64,000 nucleotides of DNA from Streptantibioticus cattleyicolor NRRL 8057 = DSM 46488 (GCF_000240165.1 NC_017586.1:372001-436000); one strand, 5' to 3'. Positions 37,851-46,456 are shown, counted from the first letter of the stretch. Program-made: numbers and translations. Notes: generated from the sequence alone by a model not told the origin.

Positions 37851-38597
37851 ATGGCCGTGATGTTCGTGACGGGGACCGGCACCGAGATCGGCAAGACGGT
37901 GACCACGGCGGCGGTGGCCGCGGCGGCGGTGGCGGCCGGGCGGACGGTGGCGGTGCTCAAGCCGGCCCAGACCGGGGTGGGCCCGGACGAGCCGGGGGAC
38001 GCGGCCACGGTGGTACGGCTGGCGGGGGCGGTCACCACGGCCGAACTCGCCCGGTTCCCCGAGCCGTTGGCGCCGGCGACCGCGGCCCGCCGGTCGGGGC
38101 GGCCGGCGGTGCGCCCGCACCAGGTCGCCGAGGCGGCCGGCCGGCTCGCCGCCGGGCACGACCTGGTGCTGGTGGAGGGGGCCGGCGGGCTGCTGGTCCG
38201 GTTCGACGACGACGCGACGCTGGCCGACGCCGCCGCGCTGCTCGACGCGCCGGTGCTGGTGGTCGCACAGGCCGGGCTCGGCACGCTCAACGCCACCGAA
38301 CTGACCGTCCGCGAACTGCGCCGCCGCGGCCTGTCCTGCCCCGGCGTCGTCATCGGCGCCTGGCCGACCCACCCCGGCCTCGCCGCCCGCTGCAACGTCG
38401 CCGACCTCCCCGAGGTCACCGGCGTCCCCCTGCTCGGCGCCATCCCCGAAGCCAGCGGCACCCTCCCCCCGGACACCTTCCGCCGTACGGCCCCCGACTG
38501 GCTCGCCCCCGAACTGGGCGGCACCTGGGACGCGTCGGCGTTCGCGACCCGGGTGGCATCGGCAACCCGCCCTCCGGCGGAGTCGGTCGCGCGGTAG
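37851..38597 (+). CDS. bioD: Dethiobiotin synthetase
   Basis: ATP-dependent carboxylase-like enzyme closing the ureido ring of dethiobiotin, 248 aa. P-loop GTGTEIGKT (residues 8-16), KPAQTG with the catalytic Lys, and VEGAGGLLVRF are the family motifs. It starts two bases after the bioA stop. A hairpin follows within ten bases of the stop codon. With bioF across the divergent promoter, the set covers pimeloyl thioester to biotin; pimeloyl-supply genes (bioC/bioH or bioI types) are not in the window. Confidence 0.96.
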   Translation: MAVMFVTGTGTEIGKTVTTAAVAAAAVAAGRTVAVLKPAQTGVGPDEPGDAATVVRLAGAVTTAELARFPEPLAPATAARRSGRPAVRPHQVAEAAGRLAAGHDLVLVEGAGGLLVRFDDDATLADAAALLDAPVLVVAQAGLGTLNATELTVRELRRRGLSCPGVVIGAWPTHPGLAARCNVADLPEVTGVPLLGAIPEASGTLPPDTFRRTAPDWLAPELGGTWDASAFATRVASATRPPAESVAR

Positions 38598-38605
38598 CGG
38601 CTGCG

Positions 38606-38625
38606 GCGCCCTCCGGGAGGGGCGC
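38606..38625 (+). terminator. Hairpin after bioD
   Basis: GCGCCCTCC (38606-38614) pairs with GGAGGGGCGC (38616-38625) with one bulged base, nine bases after the bioD stop. Probable operon terminator. Confidence 0.5.
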
Positions 38626-39060
38626 GGTCGTGCGGGCCCCTCGGTGGGGGCTGCGCGACAGGGCCCGCGGTCGGCAACTCCCGGTTGCCCGCGCCCGTGC
38701 CGGGCATCGTCACGGGGTGGGCGCCGCGGCCCGCGTTGGCGCGCTCCCCCCGGCGTAGGCAGCCGCGCGACAGAGCCTGCGGCGGACAACTGCCGTCCGA
38801 CCGGGGCGCGTTCGCGTGGCCTCTCTCAGCGGAGGCGACTGCACGGTAGAGCCTGCGGCAGACGAGCCGCTGAGCGCCCGCACCCGTACCGGACGCGTCA
38901 CCGGGCCGGCGCCACGGCCCCTGCGAGGGCGCGTTCGCGGGGTGGGCGCCGGGAGGGGACGCCGACGGCAGGCGGCGTGAACCCACCCTCCCCGGGGGGC
39001 GCGTTCGCGGGGGCCGCACGCGGTCTCCCCTCGCGGGGGCGGAACCGGCAGAATGGGGGC
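38626..39060. repeat. Degenerate repeats in a non-coding stretch
   Basis: A 430-base gene-free region built of related segments. GGCGCGTTCGCG occurs three times (38805-38816, 38928-38939, 38998-39009). The core GCGCGACAGAGCCTGCGGC recurs with changes near 38652, 38764 and 38840, each followed by GGCGGACAACTGCCG-like sequence, and GTCAC-GGGG-GGGCGCC occurs twice. Such arrays occur in Streptomyces intergenic regions with unknown role. No gene is seen. Confidence 0.55.
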
Positions 39061-39084
39061 GTTCCGCGGGAAAGGGGGCCTCGG

Positions 39085-39738
39085 ATGGGGACGGTGACCG
39101 GGCGGCCGGGGAGGGAGCCGGTGCGTCATCCGCTCTTCGCCCGGTGGTACGCGCGGTGCGCGCCGGGGCTGGACCGCCGGGCGGGGATGCCGCGCTACCG
39201 GGAGGAGTCGCTGGCCGGGCTCTCCGGGCGGGTGCTGGAGATCGGGGCCGGTTCCGGGCTCAACTTCCGGCACTATCCGCGGGAGGTGAGCGAGGTGGTG
39301 GCGGTGGAGCCGGAACGGCGGCTGCGCGGCGCGGCGATCCGGGAGGGGCTGCGGCTGGGGATCCCGGTGGACGTGGTGCCCGGGGTCGCCGAGGCGCTGC
39401 CGGTCAAGTCGGAGGCGTTCGACGCCGCCGTCGCCACGCTGGTGTTGTGTTCGGTGCGCGACCAGCGGCGCGCGTTGCTGGAGTTGCACCGGGTGCTGCG
39501 GCCCGGCGGCCAGTTGCGGTTGCTGGAGCACGTACGGGCGCGCGGCCGGGCCGGGGTCGCGGCGCAGTGGGCGCTGGACCACACGGTGTGGCCGTTGCTC
39601 TTCGGCGGGTGCCGTACCGCGCGGGACACGCTGGCGCAGGTGGCCGCGGCCGGGTTCGAGGTGGGCGAGGTGCGCCGGCCGCGGCTGCGTGGCGGGGCGT
39701 CGATGCCGGTGGTGCTGGCGACGGCGTACCGGCGGTGA
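39085..39738 (+). CDS. Class I SAM-dependent methyltransferase
   Basis: Methyltransferase of 217 aa (Methyltransf_11 type). The SAM motif I is VLEIGAGSGLNFRHYP (residues about 52-67), motif II VAVEPERRL, and motif IV FDAAVATLVLCSV; LLELHRVLRPGGQLRLLEHV follows. The layout resembles UbiE/phospholipid-type methyltransferases acting on small or lipid substrates. The substrate is unknown. GGGGG precedes ATG at 39085; a GTG a few codons later is possible. Confidence 0.9.
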   Translation: MGTVTGRPGREPVRHPLFARWYARCAPGLDRRAGMPRYREESLAGLSGRVLEIGAGSGLNFRHYPREVSEVVAVEPERRLRGAAIREGLRLGIPVDVVPGVAEALPVKSEAFDAAVATLVLCSVRDQRRALLELHRVLRPGGQLRLLEHVRARGRAGVAAQWALDHTVWPLLFGGCRTARDTLAQVAAAGFEVGEVRRPRLRGGASMPVVLATAYRR

Positions 39739-39751
39739 GGGCGGCCGGGGT

Positions 39752-40132
39752 TCAGTGCGGTTCGGCGGTCCAGCCGCGCAGTTCCCGGGCGATGCGTTCG
39801 ACGTCCGCGGTGCCGTCCTTGACCAGCCGGGCCAGGTCCCGTACCTGTTCCGGTGAGGTGACCACCTTCAGGCCGCTGGCCACCAGGTAGGCGTAGGCGA
39901 CGGCGGAGGCGAACAGGACGTTGGAGCGCTCCAACGCGGGGACGTGGACGAGGAGTTGGAGCATCGCGGCGGCGCGTTGCTCGGGTTCGGGGTAGATGGG
40001 GGTACCGAATATCTCGGCCTGGTGGCGGGCGAGCGCGGCGAGCAGCGCCCCCCAGTCGGTCACCTGCGGATCACCGGGGGTGTTGTGCTCGGCGACCATC
40101 AGCAGCCAGGAGAGGTCGACACGCAGGCTCAC
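39752..40132 (-). CDS. Fic/Doc-like toxin component with degenerate Fic motif
   Basis: Toxin-type protein of 126 aa. It matches the short actinobacterial proteins annotated as Fic-family toxins: SWLLMVAEHNTPGDPQVTDWGALLAALARHQAEIFG, then HVPALERSNVLFASAVAYAYLVASGLKVV, where the Fic active-site loop HPFxDGNKR should be. Here the sequence aligned to it is VPALERSNV, lacking the catalytic His-Pro-Phe and GNKR residues. So AMP-transfer activity is doubtful; a different activity or kinase-like Doc variant is possible. GTG at 40132 overlaps the stop of the RHH antitoxin gene (GTGA). Confidence 0.85.
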   Translation of the reverse strand: MSLRVDLSWLLMVAEHNTPGDPQVTDWGALLAALARHQAEIFGTPIYPEPEQRAAAMLQLLVHVPALERSNVLFASAVAYAYLVASGLKVVTSPEQVRDLARLVKDGTADVERIARELRGWTAEPH

Positions 40133-40416
40133 GCGGTGGCCGGGCCCGCGGTGTGCGGCGGCAACGGCTCCCCGGCGGGGTCGAGCGGGTCGATGCGGCC
40201 CTCCCGGTCGCGGCCGAACTCTTCGGCGAAGACGGTCTCGTACTGCTTCATGAAGTCGGCCGCCGCCTCGACGAACGTCCTGCCGTTCTCCGCCTGGTCG
40301 CCGCGGACCAGTTCCTCGATGTAGCGGTTCACGCTGATGCCACGTTGCGAGGCGCGCGCCCGGGCGGCCTCGGCGGTGGTCTCGTCCACCCGCACGTTCA
40401 GCTGTGTCTTGGCCAT
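40129..40416 (-). CDS. Ribbon-helix-helix antitoxin
   Basis: DNA-binding antitoxin of 95 aa. The N-terminal MAKTQLNVRVDETTAEAARARASQRGISVNRYIEELV is a typical ribbon-helix-helix; the C-terminal part (ENGRTFVEAAADFMKQYETVFAEEF) is acidic and likely binds the toxin. ATG at 40416 is preferred to GTG at 40425, because TAGCGT on the coding strand lies seven bases upstream, fitting a leaderless transcript. Two GCTAGC palindromes overlap that promoter, so the protein probably represses its own operon. Confidence 0.88.
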   Translation of the reverse strand: MAKTQLNVRVDETTAEAARARASQRGISVNRYIEELVRGDQAENGRTFVEAAADFMKQYETVFAEEFGRDREGRIDPLDPAGEPLPPHTAGPATA

Positions 40417-40423
40417 ACCCGTC

Positions 40424-40445
40424 ACGCTAGCGCCGATCCGCTAGC
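40424..40445 (-). promoter_or_regulatory. Leaderless promoter overlapped by GCTAGC repeats
   Basis: The -10-like TAGCGT (40424-40429, minus strand) is seven bases before the antitoxin ATG. GCTAGC occurs at 40426-40431 and 40440-40445, 14 bases apart, a spacing suited to paired RHH dimers. Confidence 0.55.
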
Positions 40446-40589
40446 AGCGGCAAGCGAGGTCCGGGGGCAACCGGGGAGCACGGGCGCACCCGGGGCGCAC
40501 GCCCGCACGGCAGCCGGTGGTGAACGGCGGTGTTCCCCACGGTGGAATCGGTTTTCCCGGGTGGTGTCCGCGGTGGTTGGGTAGGCGCC

Positions 40590-41039
40590 ATGGATGATCT
40601 TCGGATACGCACCGCGCGCCCCGGTGACGTGGACGCCCTGCTGGCGTTCTGGCGGATCGCGGCGGAGGGGACGAGCATCAGTGACGACCGGGCGGGGGTC
40701 TCCCGGTTGATCGCGCACGACCCGGAGGCGGTGCTGCTGGCCGAGCGCGACGGCGACCTGGTGGGCACCGTGATCGCCGGGTTCGACGGCTGGCGCTGCC
40801 ATCTGTACCGGCTCGCGGTCCACCCCGGCGCGCGCCGGCGCGGGATCGCCGGGCGGCTGCTCGCCGCCGCGGAGGAACGGTTCACCCGGCTGGGCGGGCG
40901 GCGCGGGGACGCGATGGTGCTCGACCGCAACGAGACGGCCCACCCCGCGTGGCGTGCGGCGGGGTACGCCCCCGAGCCGCGGTGGAGCCGCTGGACCAAG
41001 CCGCTGACCGGGCGGACGACCGGGCGGGCCACCGGCTGA
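40590..41039 (+). CDS. GNAT-family N-acetyltransferase
   Basis: Acetyltransferase of 149 aa. IRTARPGDVDALLAFWRIA opens the fold, LVGTVIAGFDGWRCHLYRLAVHPGARRRGIAGRLLAAAE contains the acetyl-CoA loop (R-x-x-G-I-A-G), and WRAAGYAPEPRWSRWTKPL forms the end. It looks like the ElaA/YpeA-type small GNAT. Substrate unknown. It is divergent from the toxin-antitoxin pair and precedes the CNNM pair with a 60-base gap. Confidence 0.9.
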   Translation: MDDLRIRTARPGDVDALLAFWRIAAEGTSISDDRAGVSRLIAHDPEAVLLAERDGDLVGTVIAGFDGWRCHLYRLAVHPGARRRGIAGRLLAAAEERFTRLGGRRGDAMVLDRNETAHPAWRAAGYAPEPRWSRWTKPLTGRTTGRATG

Positions 41040-41101
41040 ACGGCCGATCCGCGTCGCGCGCCCCGCCGCCGTCCGGCCGAGCATGAAGGGGAGGTGTCCC
41101 G

Positions 41102-42451
41102 ATGACCGACGTGCTCCTGCTGCTGCTCGCCCTGGTACTCGCGCTGGCCTGCGGTGTCTTCGTGGCCGCCGAGTTCTCGCTGACCACCGTGGAGCGCTCG
41201 GAGCTGGAAGTGGCGGCACGGGAGGGCAGACGCGGGGCGGCCGGCGCGCTGACCGCGGTACGCGGGCTGTCGTACCAGCTCTCCGGGGCGCAGCTCGGCA
41301 TCACGGTGACCGGGCTGGTGATCGGCATGATCGCCGAACCGTCGGTGGCGCGTCTGCTGACCGGGCCGCTGCGGGCGATCGGGCTGGGCGCGGCCACGAC
41401 GACGGTGGCGCTGGTGATCGGCACCGTGGTCTCCACCGTGGTGCTGATGGTCGTCGGCGAGCTGGTGCCGAAGAACTGGGCGATCTCCCGCCCGCTGACC
41501 GTGGCCTGCGCGGTGGCCGGCTGGCAGCGGGTCTTCAGCGCCCTCTTCAGGCCGGTGATCTCGCACCTGGACAACACCGCCAACCGGGTGCTGCGCCGGC
41601 TCGGCCTGGAGCCGGCGGCGGAACTGGCCTCGGCCCGCGGGCGCCAGGAACTGGAGGCGCTGGCCCGCCACTCGGCGCGGGAGGGGGCGCTGGAGGCGGA
41701 CACCGCGCGGCTGTTCATCCGCACCCTGAGCCTGGCCGACCTGACCGCGCAGAACGTGATGACGCCGCGTGTGCAGGTCACCGCGCTGGACGAGCGGGCC
41801 ACCGCGGCCGACGTCGCCGACGCCACCCGGGCCACCGGCCTCTCCCGGTTCCCGGTGCACCGGGGCAGCCTCGACACGGTGACCGGCGTCGTCCACATCA
41901 AGGACGTGCTCGCGGTGCCGGTGGAGGAGCGGCCCCGCCGGCCGGTCACCTCGCTGATGCGCGAGCCGCTGCTGGTGCCGGAGTCGCTCACCGTCGACCG
42001 GCTGCTGGACCGGCTGGCCGGTGACCGGAGCATGGCCGTGGTGATCGACGAGTACGGCGGCACCGCGGGGGTGGCCACCTTGGAGGACATCGTGGAGGAG
42101 GTGGTCGGCGAGGTCCGCGACGAGCACGACCCGCACGAGACGGCCGACCTGGTGCTGCTGCGGGTGACGGGCGGCGGCGCCCGGGTGTACGACGCGGACG
42201 GGGCGGCCCGCACCGACCAGTTGGAGGAGATCGGGCTGCGGGTGCCGCCGGGTCCTTACGAGACGCTGGCCGGACTGGTGGCGCAGCGGCTCGGGCGGAT
42301 CCCGGAACACGGTGACCGGGTCGAGGTCGCCGGATGGCTGCTGGAGGTCACCGAGGCCGCGGGACACCGGGCGGCCCGGCTGCGGGTCACCTCGCCGCCG
42401 GGCGGGCCGCGCGGCCACCGCGGACCGGCGCCGGGGGGTGGTGGCCGGTGA
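41102..42451 (+). CDS. CNNM/CorC-type (hemolysin-family) membrane protein, first of pair
   Basis: Membrane protein of 449 aa, magnesium/cobalt-transport-related family. The N-terminal CNNM/DUF21 domain has four membrane helices (AALVLALACGVFVAAEFSL, LGITVTGLVIG, VVLMVVGELVPKNWAI). Two CBS domains follow (about residues 215-340; MTPRVQVTALDE, VTSLMREPLLVPE, SMAVVIDEYGGTAGVATLEDIVEEVVGEV), and a CorC_HlyC domain closes the protein. Its stop shares a base with the start of the second paralogue (TGATG). The two may form a heteromer. Confidence 0.93.
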   Translation: MTDVLLLLLALVLALACGVFVAAEFSLTTVERSELEVAAREGRRGAAGALTAVRGLSYQLSGAQLGITVTGLVIGMIAEPSVARLLTGPLRAIGLGAATTTVALVIGTVVSTVVLMVVGELVPKNWAISRPLTVACAVAGWQRVFSALFRPVISHLDNTANRVLRRLGLEPAAELASARGRQELEALARHSAREGALEADTARLFIRTLSLADLTAQNVMTPRVQVTALDERATAADVADATRATGLSRFPVHRGSLDTVTGVVHIKDVLAVPVEERPRRPVTSLMREPLLVPESLTVDRLLDRLAGDRSMAVVIDEYGGTAGVATLEDIVEEVVGEVRDEHDPHETADLVLLRVTGGGARVYDADGAARTDQLEEIGLRVPPGPYETLAGLVAQRLGRIPEHGDRVEVAGWLLEVTEAAGHRAARLRVTSPPGGPRGHRGPAPGGGGR

Positions 42452-43497
42452 TGACCGTCGTGCGGCTGGTGGTGGCGGTGCTGACGCTGGTGGCCAACGC
42501 CTTCTTCGTGGGCGGCGAGTTCGCCCTGGTGTCGGTGCGCCGCAGTCAGGTCGATCCGCTGGCGGAGGAGGGTGACCGGCGGGCGCGCCGGGTGGTGTGG
42601 GCGCTGGAGCACGTCTCGGCGCTGATGGCGACGGCGCAGCTGGGGATCACGGTGTGCACGCTGGTGCTGGGCGCGGTCGCGGAACCGGCCATCGGGCGTC
42701 TGCTGGAGCCGGTGTTCCGGGCCGCCTCGGTGCCCGGTTCGGTGGTGACCACGGTCTCCTTCGTGATCGCGCTGGCGGTCGCCACCTATCTGCACATGCT
42801 CTTCGGGGAGATGGTGCCGAAGAACGTGGCGCTGGCGGATCCGGTGCGCACCGCGCTGGTGCTCGGCCCGCCGCTGGTGGGGCTCACCCGGGCGCTGCGC
42901 CCGCTGGTGCGGGTGGTCAACGGGCTGGCCGGGGCGGGGCTGCGGCTGCTGCGGGTGGAGACCCGGGAGGAGGTGGCCGCCGCGTTCTCCGACGCGGAGC
43001 TGGCCCGGATGGTGACCGACGCCGGCCAGGCCGGGCTGCTGGACGAGCGGGCGGCCACCAGGTTGCAGGACGCGCTGGAGCTGGGGCGCCGTCCGGTGCG
43101 CGAGGTGGTGCTCCCGGCCGACCGGGTGGTGTACGCCTGGCCGGGCATCACCCCGGCCGAGCTGGAGGTGCTGGCCGCCCGCTCCGGTTACTCGCGGTTC
43201 CCGGTGACCGACCGGGGCGGCCGGGTCCTGGGGTACCTGCACGTCAAGGACGCGCTCGACGCGGAGCCGCGGGACGCCCCGTTCGGCGCCGCCGCTCTGC
43301 GGCCGATGCCCCGGATCCGGGGGGCCGCGCCGCTGGACGACGCGCTCACCGCGATGCGGGCCCGCCGCGCGCACCTGGCCGCGGTGCTCGATCCGCACGG
43401 TCGCGCGGTGGGCCTGGTGACCATGGAGGACGTGCTGCGTGAGCTGGTCGGTCCGGCCCCGCGGCCGGACCCCGGCGACCGGGACACCCGCCCCTGA
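42451..43497 (+). CDS. CNNM/CorC-type membrane protein, second of pair, no CorC_HlyC domain
   Basis: Membrane protein of 348 aa, paralogue of the preceding gene. DUF21/CNNM helices include VANAFFVGGEFALVSVRRSQV, LGITVCTLVLG and HMLFGEMVPKNVALADP. CBS domains occupy about residues 200-330 (VLPADRVVYAWPGITPAELEVLA, YSRFPVTDRGGRVLGYLHVKDAL, AVLDPHGRAVGLVTMEDVLRELVG). It ends right after the second CBS, without the C-terminal CorC_HlyC domain of its partner. The start ATG overlaps the upstream stop by one base. This tandem long/short pair is common in actinobacteria. Confidence 0.92.
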   Translation: MTVVRLVVAVLTLVANAFFVGGEFALVSVRRSQVDPLAEEGDRRARRVVWALEHVSALMATAQLGITVCTLVLGAVAEPAIGRLLEPVFRAASVPGSVVTTVSFVIALAVATYLHMLFGEMVPKNVALADPVRTALVLGPPLVGLTRALRPLVRVVNGLAGAGLRLLRVETREEVAAAFSDAELARMVTDAGQAGLLDERAATRLQDALELGRRPVREVVLPADRVVYAWPGITPAELEVLAARSGYSRFPVTDRGGRVLGYLHVKDALDAEPRDAPFGAAALRPMPRIRGAAPLDDALTAMRARRAHLAAVLDPHGRAVGLVTMEDVLRELVGPAPRPDPGDRDTRP

Positions 43498-43531
43498 CCG
43501 TCGCGGGGGCGCGGGATACCATCACCGGGCC

Positions 43532-44335
43532 ATGCCTGACGATCAGTACACCACCGTCCCGCGCCCCTCGGCCGGTCCGGTGATCACCAGCTTCGCCGCG
43601 GTCGGGGACTCGTTCACCGAGGGGATGTCCGATCTGCTGCCGGACGGCGGTTACCGGGGGTGGGCCGATCTGCTGGCGGCCCGGCTGGCGGCCCGCACGC
43701 CGGGCTTCCGGTACGCCAACCTGGCGGTGCGCGGCAAGCTGATCGGGCAGATCGCGGCCGAGCAGACCGCCCCTGCGGCGGCGATGGGCGCCGATCTGGT
43801 GACGCTGGTCGGCGGCCTCAACGACGTGCTGCGCCCCAAGTGCGACGTGGAGCTGGTGTGCGCCCGGCTGGCCGAGGCGGCCGGGCGGCTGGCGCCGAGT
43901 TGCCGGCAACTGGTGCTGATGCGCAGCCCGGGGCGACGCGGACCGGTGCTGGAACGGTTCCGGCCGCGCATGGAGCGGCTGTTCGCGTTCATCGACGAAC
44001 TGGCGGCCGAGCACGGCGCGATCGTGGTCGACCTGTTCTCCGCCGAGGCGCTGGCCGACCCGAGGATGTGGGCCGACGACCGGCTGCATCTGAACGCCGA
44101 GGGCCACCGCCGGGTGGCCGAGGCGGTGTGGCAGGCACTGGGCCTGCCACCCGAGTGCGACTGGCGGGCCCCGCTGCCGACCGCGGTGCCCCCGGGATGG
44201 CTCACCCGGCGCACCGCCGACCTGCGGTTCGCCCGCGTCCACCTGCTGCCGTGGATAGGCCGCCGGCTGTCCGGCCGCTCCTCCGGCGACGGCCGGCCGC
44301 CCAAGCGCGGCGAGCTGCTGCCGTACGAGGTGTGA
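43532..44335 (+). CDS. SGNH/GDSL-type esterase
   Basis: Hydrolase of 267 aa. Block I FAAVGDSFTEGMSD carries the nucleophile Ser, block II shows the Gly near NLAVRGKL, block III is GGLNDVLRP with the Asn, and block V DDRLHLNAEGH has the Asp and His. No signal peptide is present, so it probably acts in the cytoplasm. The C-terminal 40 residues are basic. This GDSL protein upstream of purB is a frequent Streptomyces neighbour. Substrate unknown. Confidence 0.92.
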   Translation: MPDDQYTTVPRPSAGPVITSFAAVGDSFTEGMSDLLPDGGYRGWADLLAARLAARTPGFRYANLAVRGKLIGQIAAEQTAPAAAMGADLVTLVGGLNDVLRPKCDVELVCARLAEAAGRLAPSCRQLVLMRSPGRRGPVLERFRPRMERLFAFIDELAAEHGAIVVDLFSAEALADPRMWADDRLHLNAEGHRRVAEAVWQALGLPPECDWRAPLPTAVPPGWLTRRTADLRFARVHLLPWIGRRLSGRSSGDGRPPKRGELLPYEV

Positions 44336-44407
44336 GCCGCCGCGGCCACCCCGTACTCGTAGCAACCTCCAACCCCGGCCACTGTCCGGACCTGCGCGAA
44401 CCGCCAG

Positions 44408-44413
44408 TAGACT
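44408..44413 (+). promoter_or_regulatory. -10-like box ahead of purB
   Basis: TAGACT ends eight bases before the GTG start of purB with no ribosome site between, consistent with leaderless transcription. The -35 region is not recognisable. Confidence 0.4.
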
Positions 44414-44421
44414 CTGGTCAC

Positions 44422-45855
44422 GTGACCGTGAAGCCCCGCATTCCGAACGTCCTGGCCAATCGCTACGCGTCGGCCGAACTCGCCACCTTGTGGTCGCCCG
44501 AGCAGAAGGTGGTCCTCGAGCGCCGGCTGTGGCTCGCCGTGCTGCGGGCCCAGCGGGATCTCGGCATCGAGGTGCCGGAAGGAGCCCTGGCCGACTACGA
44601 GCGGGTGCTCGACCAGGTGGACCTGGCCTCCATCGCCGAGCGTGAGAAGGTCACCCGGCACGATGTGAAGGCCCGTATCGAGGAGTTCAACGCGCTCGCC
44701 GGGCACGAGCAGATCCACAAGGGGATGACCTCGCGGGATCTGACCGAGAACGTCGAGCAGTTGCAGATCCGGCTCTCCCTGGAACTGGTCCGGGACCGCA
44801 CCGTCGCCGTGCTGGCGCGGCTGGCGCGGCTGGCGGCGGAACACGGTGAGCTGGTGATGGCCGGCCGCTCGCACAACGTCGCCGCGCAGGCCACCACGCT
44901 GGGCAAGCGCTTCGCCACCGCCGCCGACGAGCTGCTGGTGGCCTTCGAGCGCGTCGAGGAGTTGCTGCGCCGCTATCCGCTGCGGGGCGTCAAGGGTCCG
45001 GTGGGCACCGCGCAGGACATGCTCGACCTGCTCGGCGGGGACGCCGGCAAGCTGGCCGAGCTGGAGCGGCGGATCGCCGGCCACCTGGGCTTCGACCACG
45101 TCTTCGACTCGGTCGGCCAGGTCTACCCGCGCTCGCTGGACTACGAGGTGGTCACCGCGCTGGTGCAGCTGGCCGCGGCGCCCTCCTCGCTGGCGAAGAC
45201 GGTCCGGCTGATGGCCGGCCACGAGCTGGTGACCGAGGGGTTCAAGCCCGGACAGGTGGGTTCGTCCGCCATGCCGCACAAGATGAACACCCGCTCCTGC
45301 GAGCGGGTCAACGGGCTGGCGGTCGTGCTGCGCGGTTACGCCTCGATGGCCGGTGAGCTCGCCGGCGACCAGTGGAACGAGGGCGACGTCTCCTGCTCGG
45401 TGGTGCGCCGGGTCGCGCTGCCGGACGCCTTCTTCGCCTTCGACGGCCTGCTGGAGACGTTCCTGACGGTGCTGGACGAGTTCGGCGCCTTCCCGGCCGT
45501 CGTCACCCGGGAACTCGACCGTTACCTGCCGTTCCTGGCCACCACCAAGGTGCTGATGGGGGCGGTACGGGCCGGGGTGGGCCGCGAGGTGGCGCACGAG
45601 GCGATCAAGGAGAACGCGGTGGCCACCGCGCTGGAGATGCGGGAGAAGGGCGCGGAACGCAACGCGTTGCTGGACCGGCTCGCCGCCGACGAGCGGATCC
45701 CGCTGGACCGGGCGGCGCTGGAGGCGCTGATGGCCGACCGGCTGTCGTTCACCGGTGCCGCGGCCGACCAGGTCGCGGCGGTGGTCCGCCGGGTCGAGGA
45801 GGTGGCCGCGCGCCATCCGCAGGCCGCCGGTTACGCCCCCGGGGCCATTCTTTGA
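44422..45855 (+). CDS. purB: Adenylosuccinate lyase
   Basis: Cleaves SAICAR and adenylosuccinate in purine synthesis, 477 aa. The signature SSAMPHKMNTRSCERVNGL is complete, and KGMTSRDLTENVEQLQI and GRSHNVAAQATTLGKRFA carry the other active-site residues. The start GTG at 44422 (VTVKPRIPNVLANRYAS) gives the family N-terminus. The stop overlaps the start of the DNA glycosylase gene (TTGA), so the two are cotranscribed. Confidence 0.96.
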   Translation: MTVKPRIPNVLANRYASAELATLWSPEQKVVLERRLWLAVLRAQRDLGIEVPEGALADYERVLDQVDLASIAEREKVTRHDVKARIEEFNALAGHEQIHKGMTSRDLTENVEQLQIRLSLELVRDRTVAVLARLARLAAEHGELVMAGRSHNVAAQATTLGKRFATAADELLVAFERVEELLRRYPLRGVKGPVGTAQDMLDLLGGDAGKLAELERRIAGHLGFDHVFDSVGQVYPRSLDYEVVTALVQLAAAPSSLAKTVRLMAGHELVTEGFKPGQVGSSAMPHKMNTRSCERVNGLAVVLRGYASMAGELAGDQWNEGDVSCSVVRRVALPDAFFAFDGLLETFLTVLDEFGAFPAVVTRELDRYLPFLATTKVLMGAVRAGVGREVAHEAIKENAVATALEMREKGAERNALLDRLAADERIPLDRAALEALMADRLSFTGAAADQVAAVVRRVEEVAARHPQAAGYAPGAIL

Positions 45856-46421
45856 CCCCCGAGGAGTTGGAGGCCGCCCGCGACCGCACCGTTCCGGATG
45901 TGATCGCGGACGGCCTCCGCGTTCTGTTCTGTGGCATAAATCCCGGTCTGCTCTCGGCGGCCACCGGGCACCACTTCGCCCGGCCCGGCAACCGGTTCTG
46001 GCCGGCGCTCCATCTGTCCGGTTTCACCCCGCGGCGGCTGGCCCCGGCCGAGCAGCACCTGCTGCTGGAGCACGGGCTCGGCATCACCAACGTGGCGGCC
46101 CGCGCGACCGCCCGGGCCGACGAGCTGACCGTCGAGGAGTTGCGGACCGGCGGCGAGATCCTGGTCCGTACCGTGCTGCGGCACCGGCCGCGCTGGCTGG
46201 CGGTCGCGGGCATCACCGCGTACCGCACCGCCTTCGGCGAACCGGGCGCGCGGATCGGGCCGCAGGAGCGGACGATCGGTGCCACCCGGATCTGGGCGCT
46301 GCCCAACCCCAGTGGGCTCAATGCGCTGTGGACTACACCCAAGCTGACGGATGCGTTTCGTGCGTTTCGGCTGGTCACGGGGCTACCCGACGCGTCTTGT
46401 GCGAGTGGGCCTGGTGACTAG
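45852..46421 (+). CDS. mug: Mug-type mismatch-specific DNA glycosylase with replaced C-terminus
   Basis: Removes uracil or thymine from G-mismatches and related lesions, 189 aa. TTG at 45852 overlaps the purB stop. The catalytic motif FCGINPGLLSA, the RPGNRFWPALHLSGF block and the NPSGLN loop that contacts DNA are intact. From Ser at 46311 the sequence changes character: codons become AT-richer (AATGCG, GCGTTTCGT) and the tail SGLNALWTTPKLTDAFRAFRLVTG then GLPDASCASGPGD is unusual. A homologous, more canonical end (SGLNAHWTLEKMAEEFARLR) lies at 50705-50788. So a mobile island has swapped the 3' end; the enzyme is likely still active. Confidence 0.9.
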   Translation: MTPEELEAARDRTVPDVIADGLRVLFCGINPGLLSAATGHHFARPGNRFWPALHLSGFTPRRLAPAEQHLLLEHGLGITNVAARATARADELTVEELRTGGEILVRTVLRHRPRWLAVAGITAYRTAFGEPGARIGPQERTIGATRIWALPNPSGLNALWTTPKLTDAFRAFRLVTGLPDASCASGPGD

Positions 46422-46439
46422 TCCAGCCGTCTAGTCACC
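46413..46439. terminator. Inverted repeat overlapping the mug stop codon
   Basis: GGTGACTAG (46413-46421, containing the TAG stop) and CTAGTCACC (46431-46439) form a perfect 9-bp stem with a 9-base loop, between the convergent ends of mug and the cyclo-ligase-like gene. Likely a bidirectional terminator belonging to the island. Confidence 0.6.
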
Positions 46440-46456
46440 CCCAGGGACGGCTACGG

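Noticed and set aside
46413-46439. Inverted repeat as an attachment site
   Set aside because: It lies 100 bases inside the island relative to the mug junction and has no copy at the right end; a terminator explains it better.
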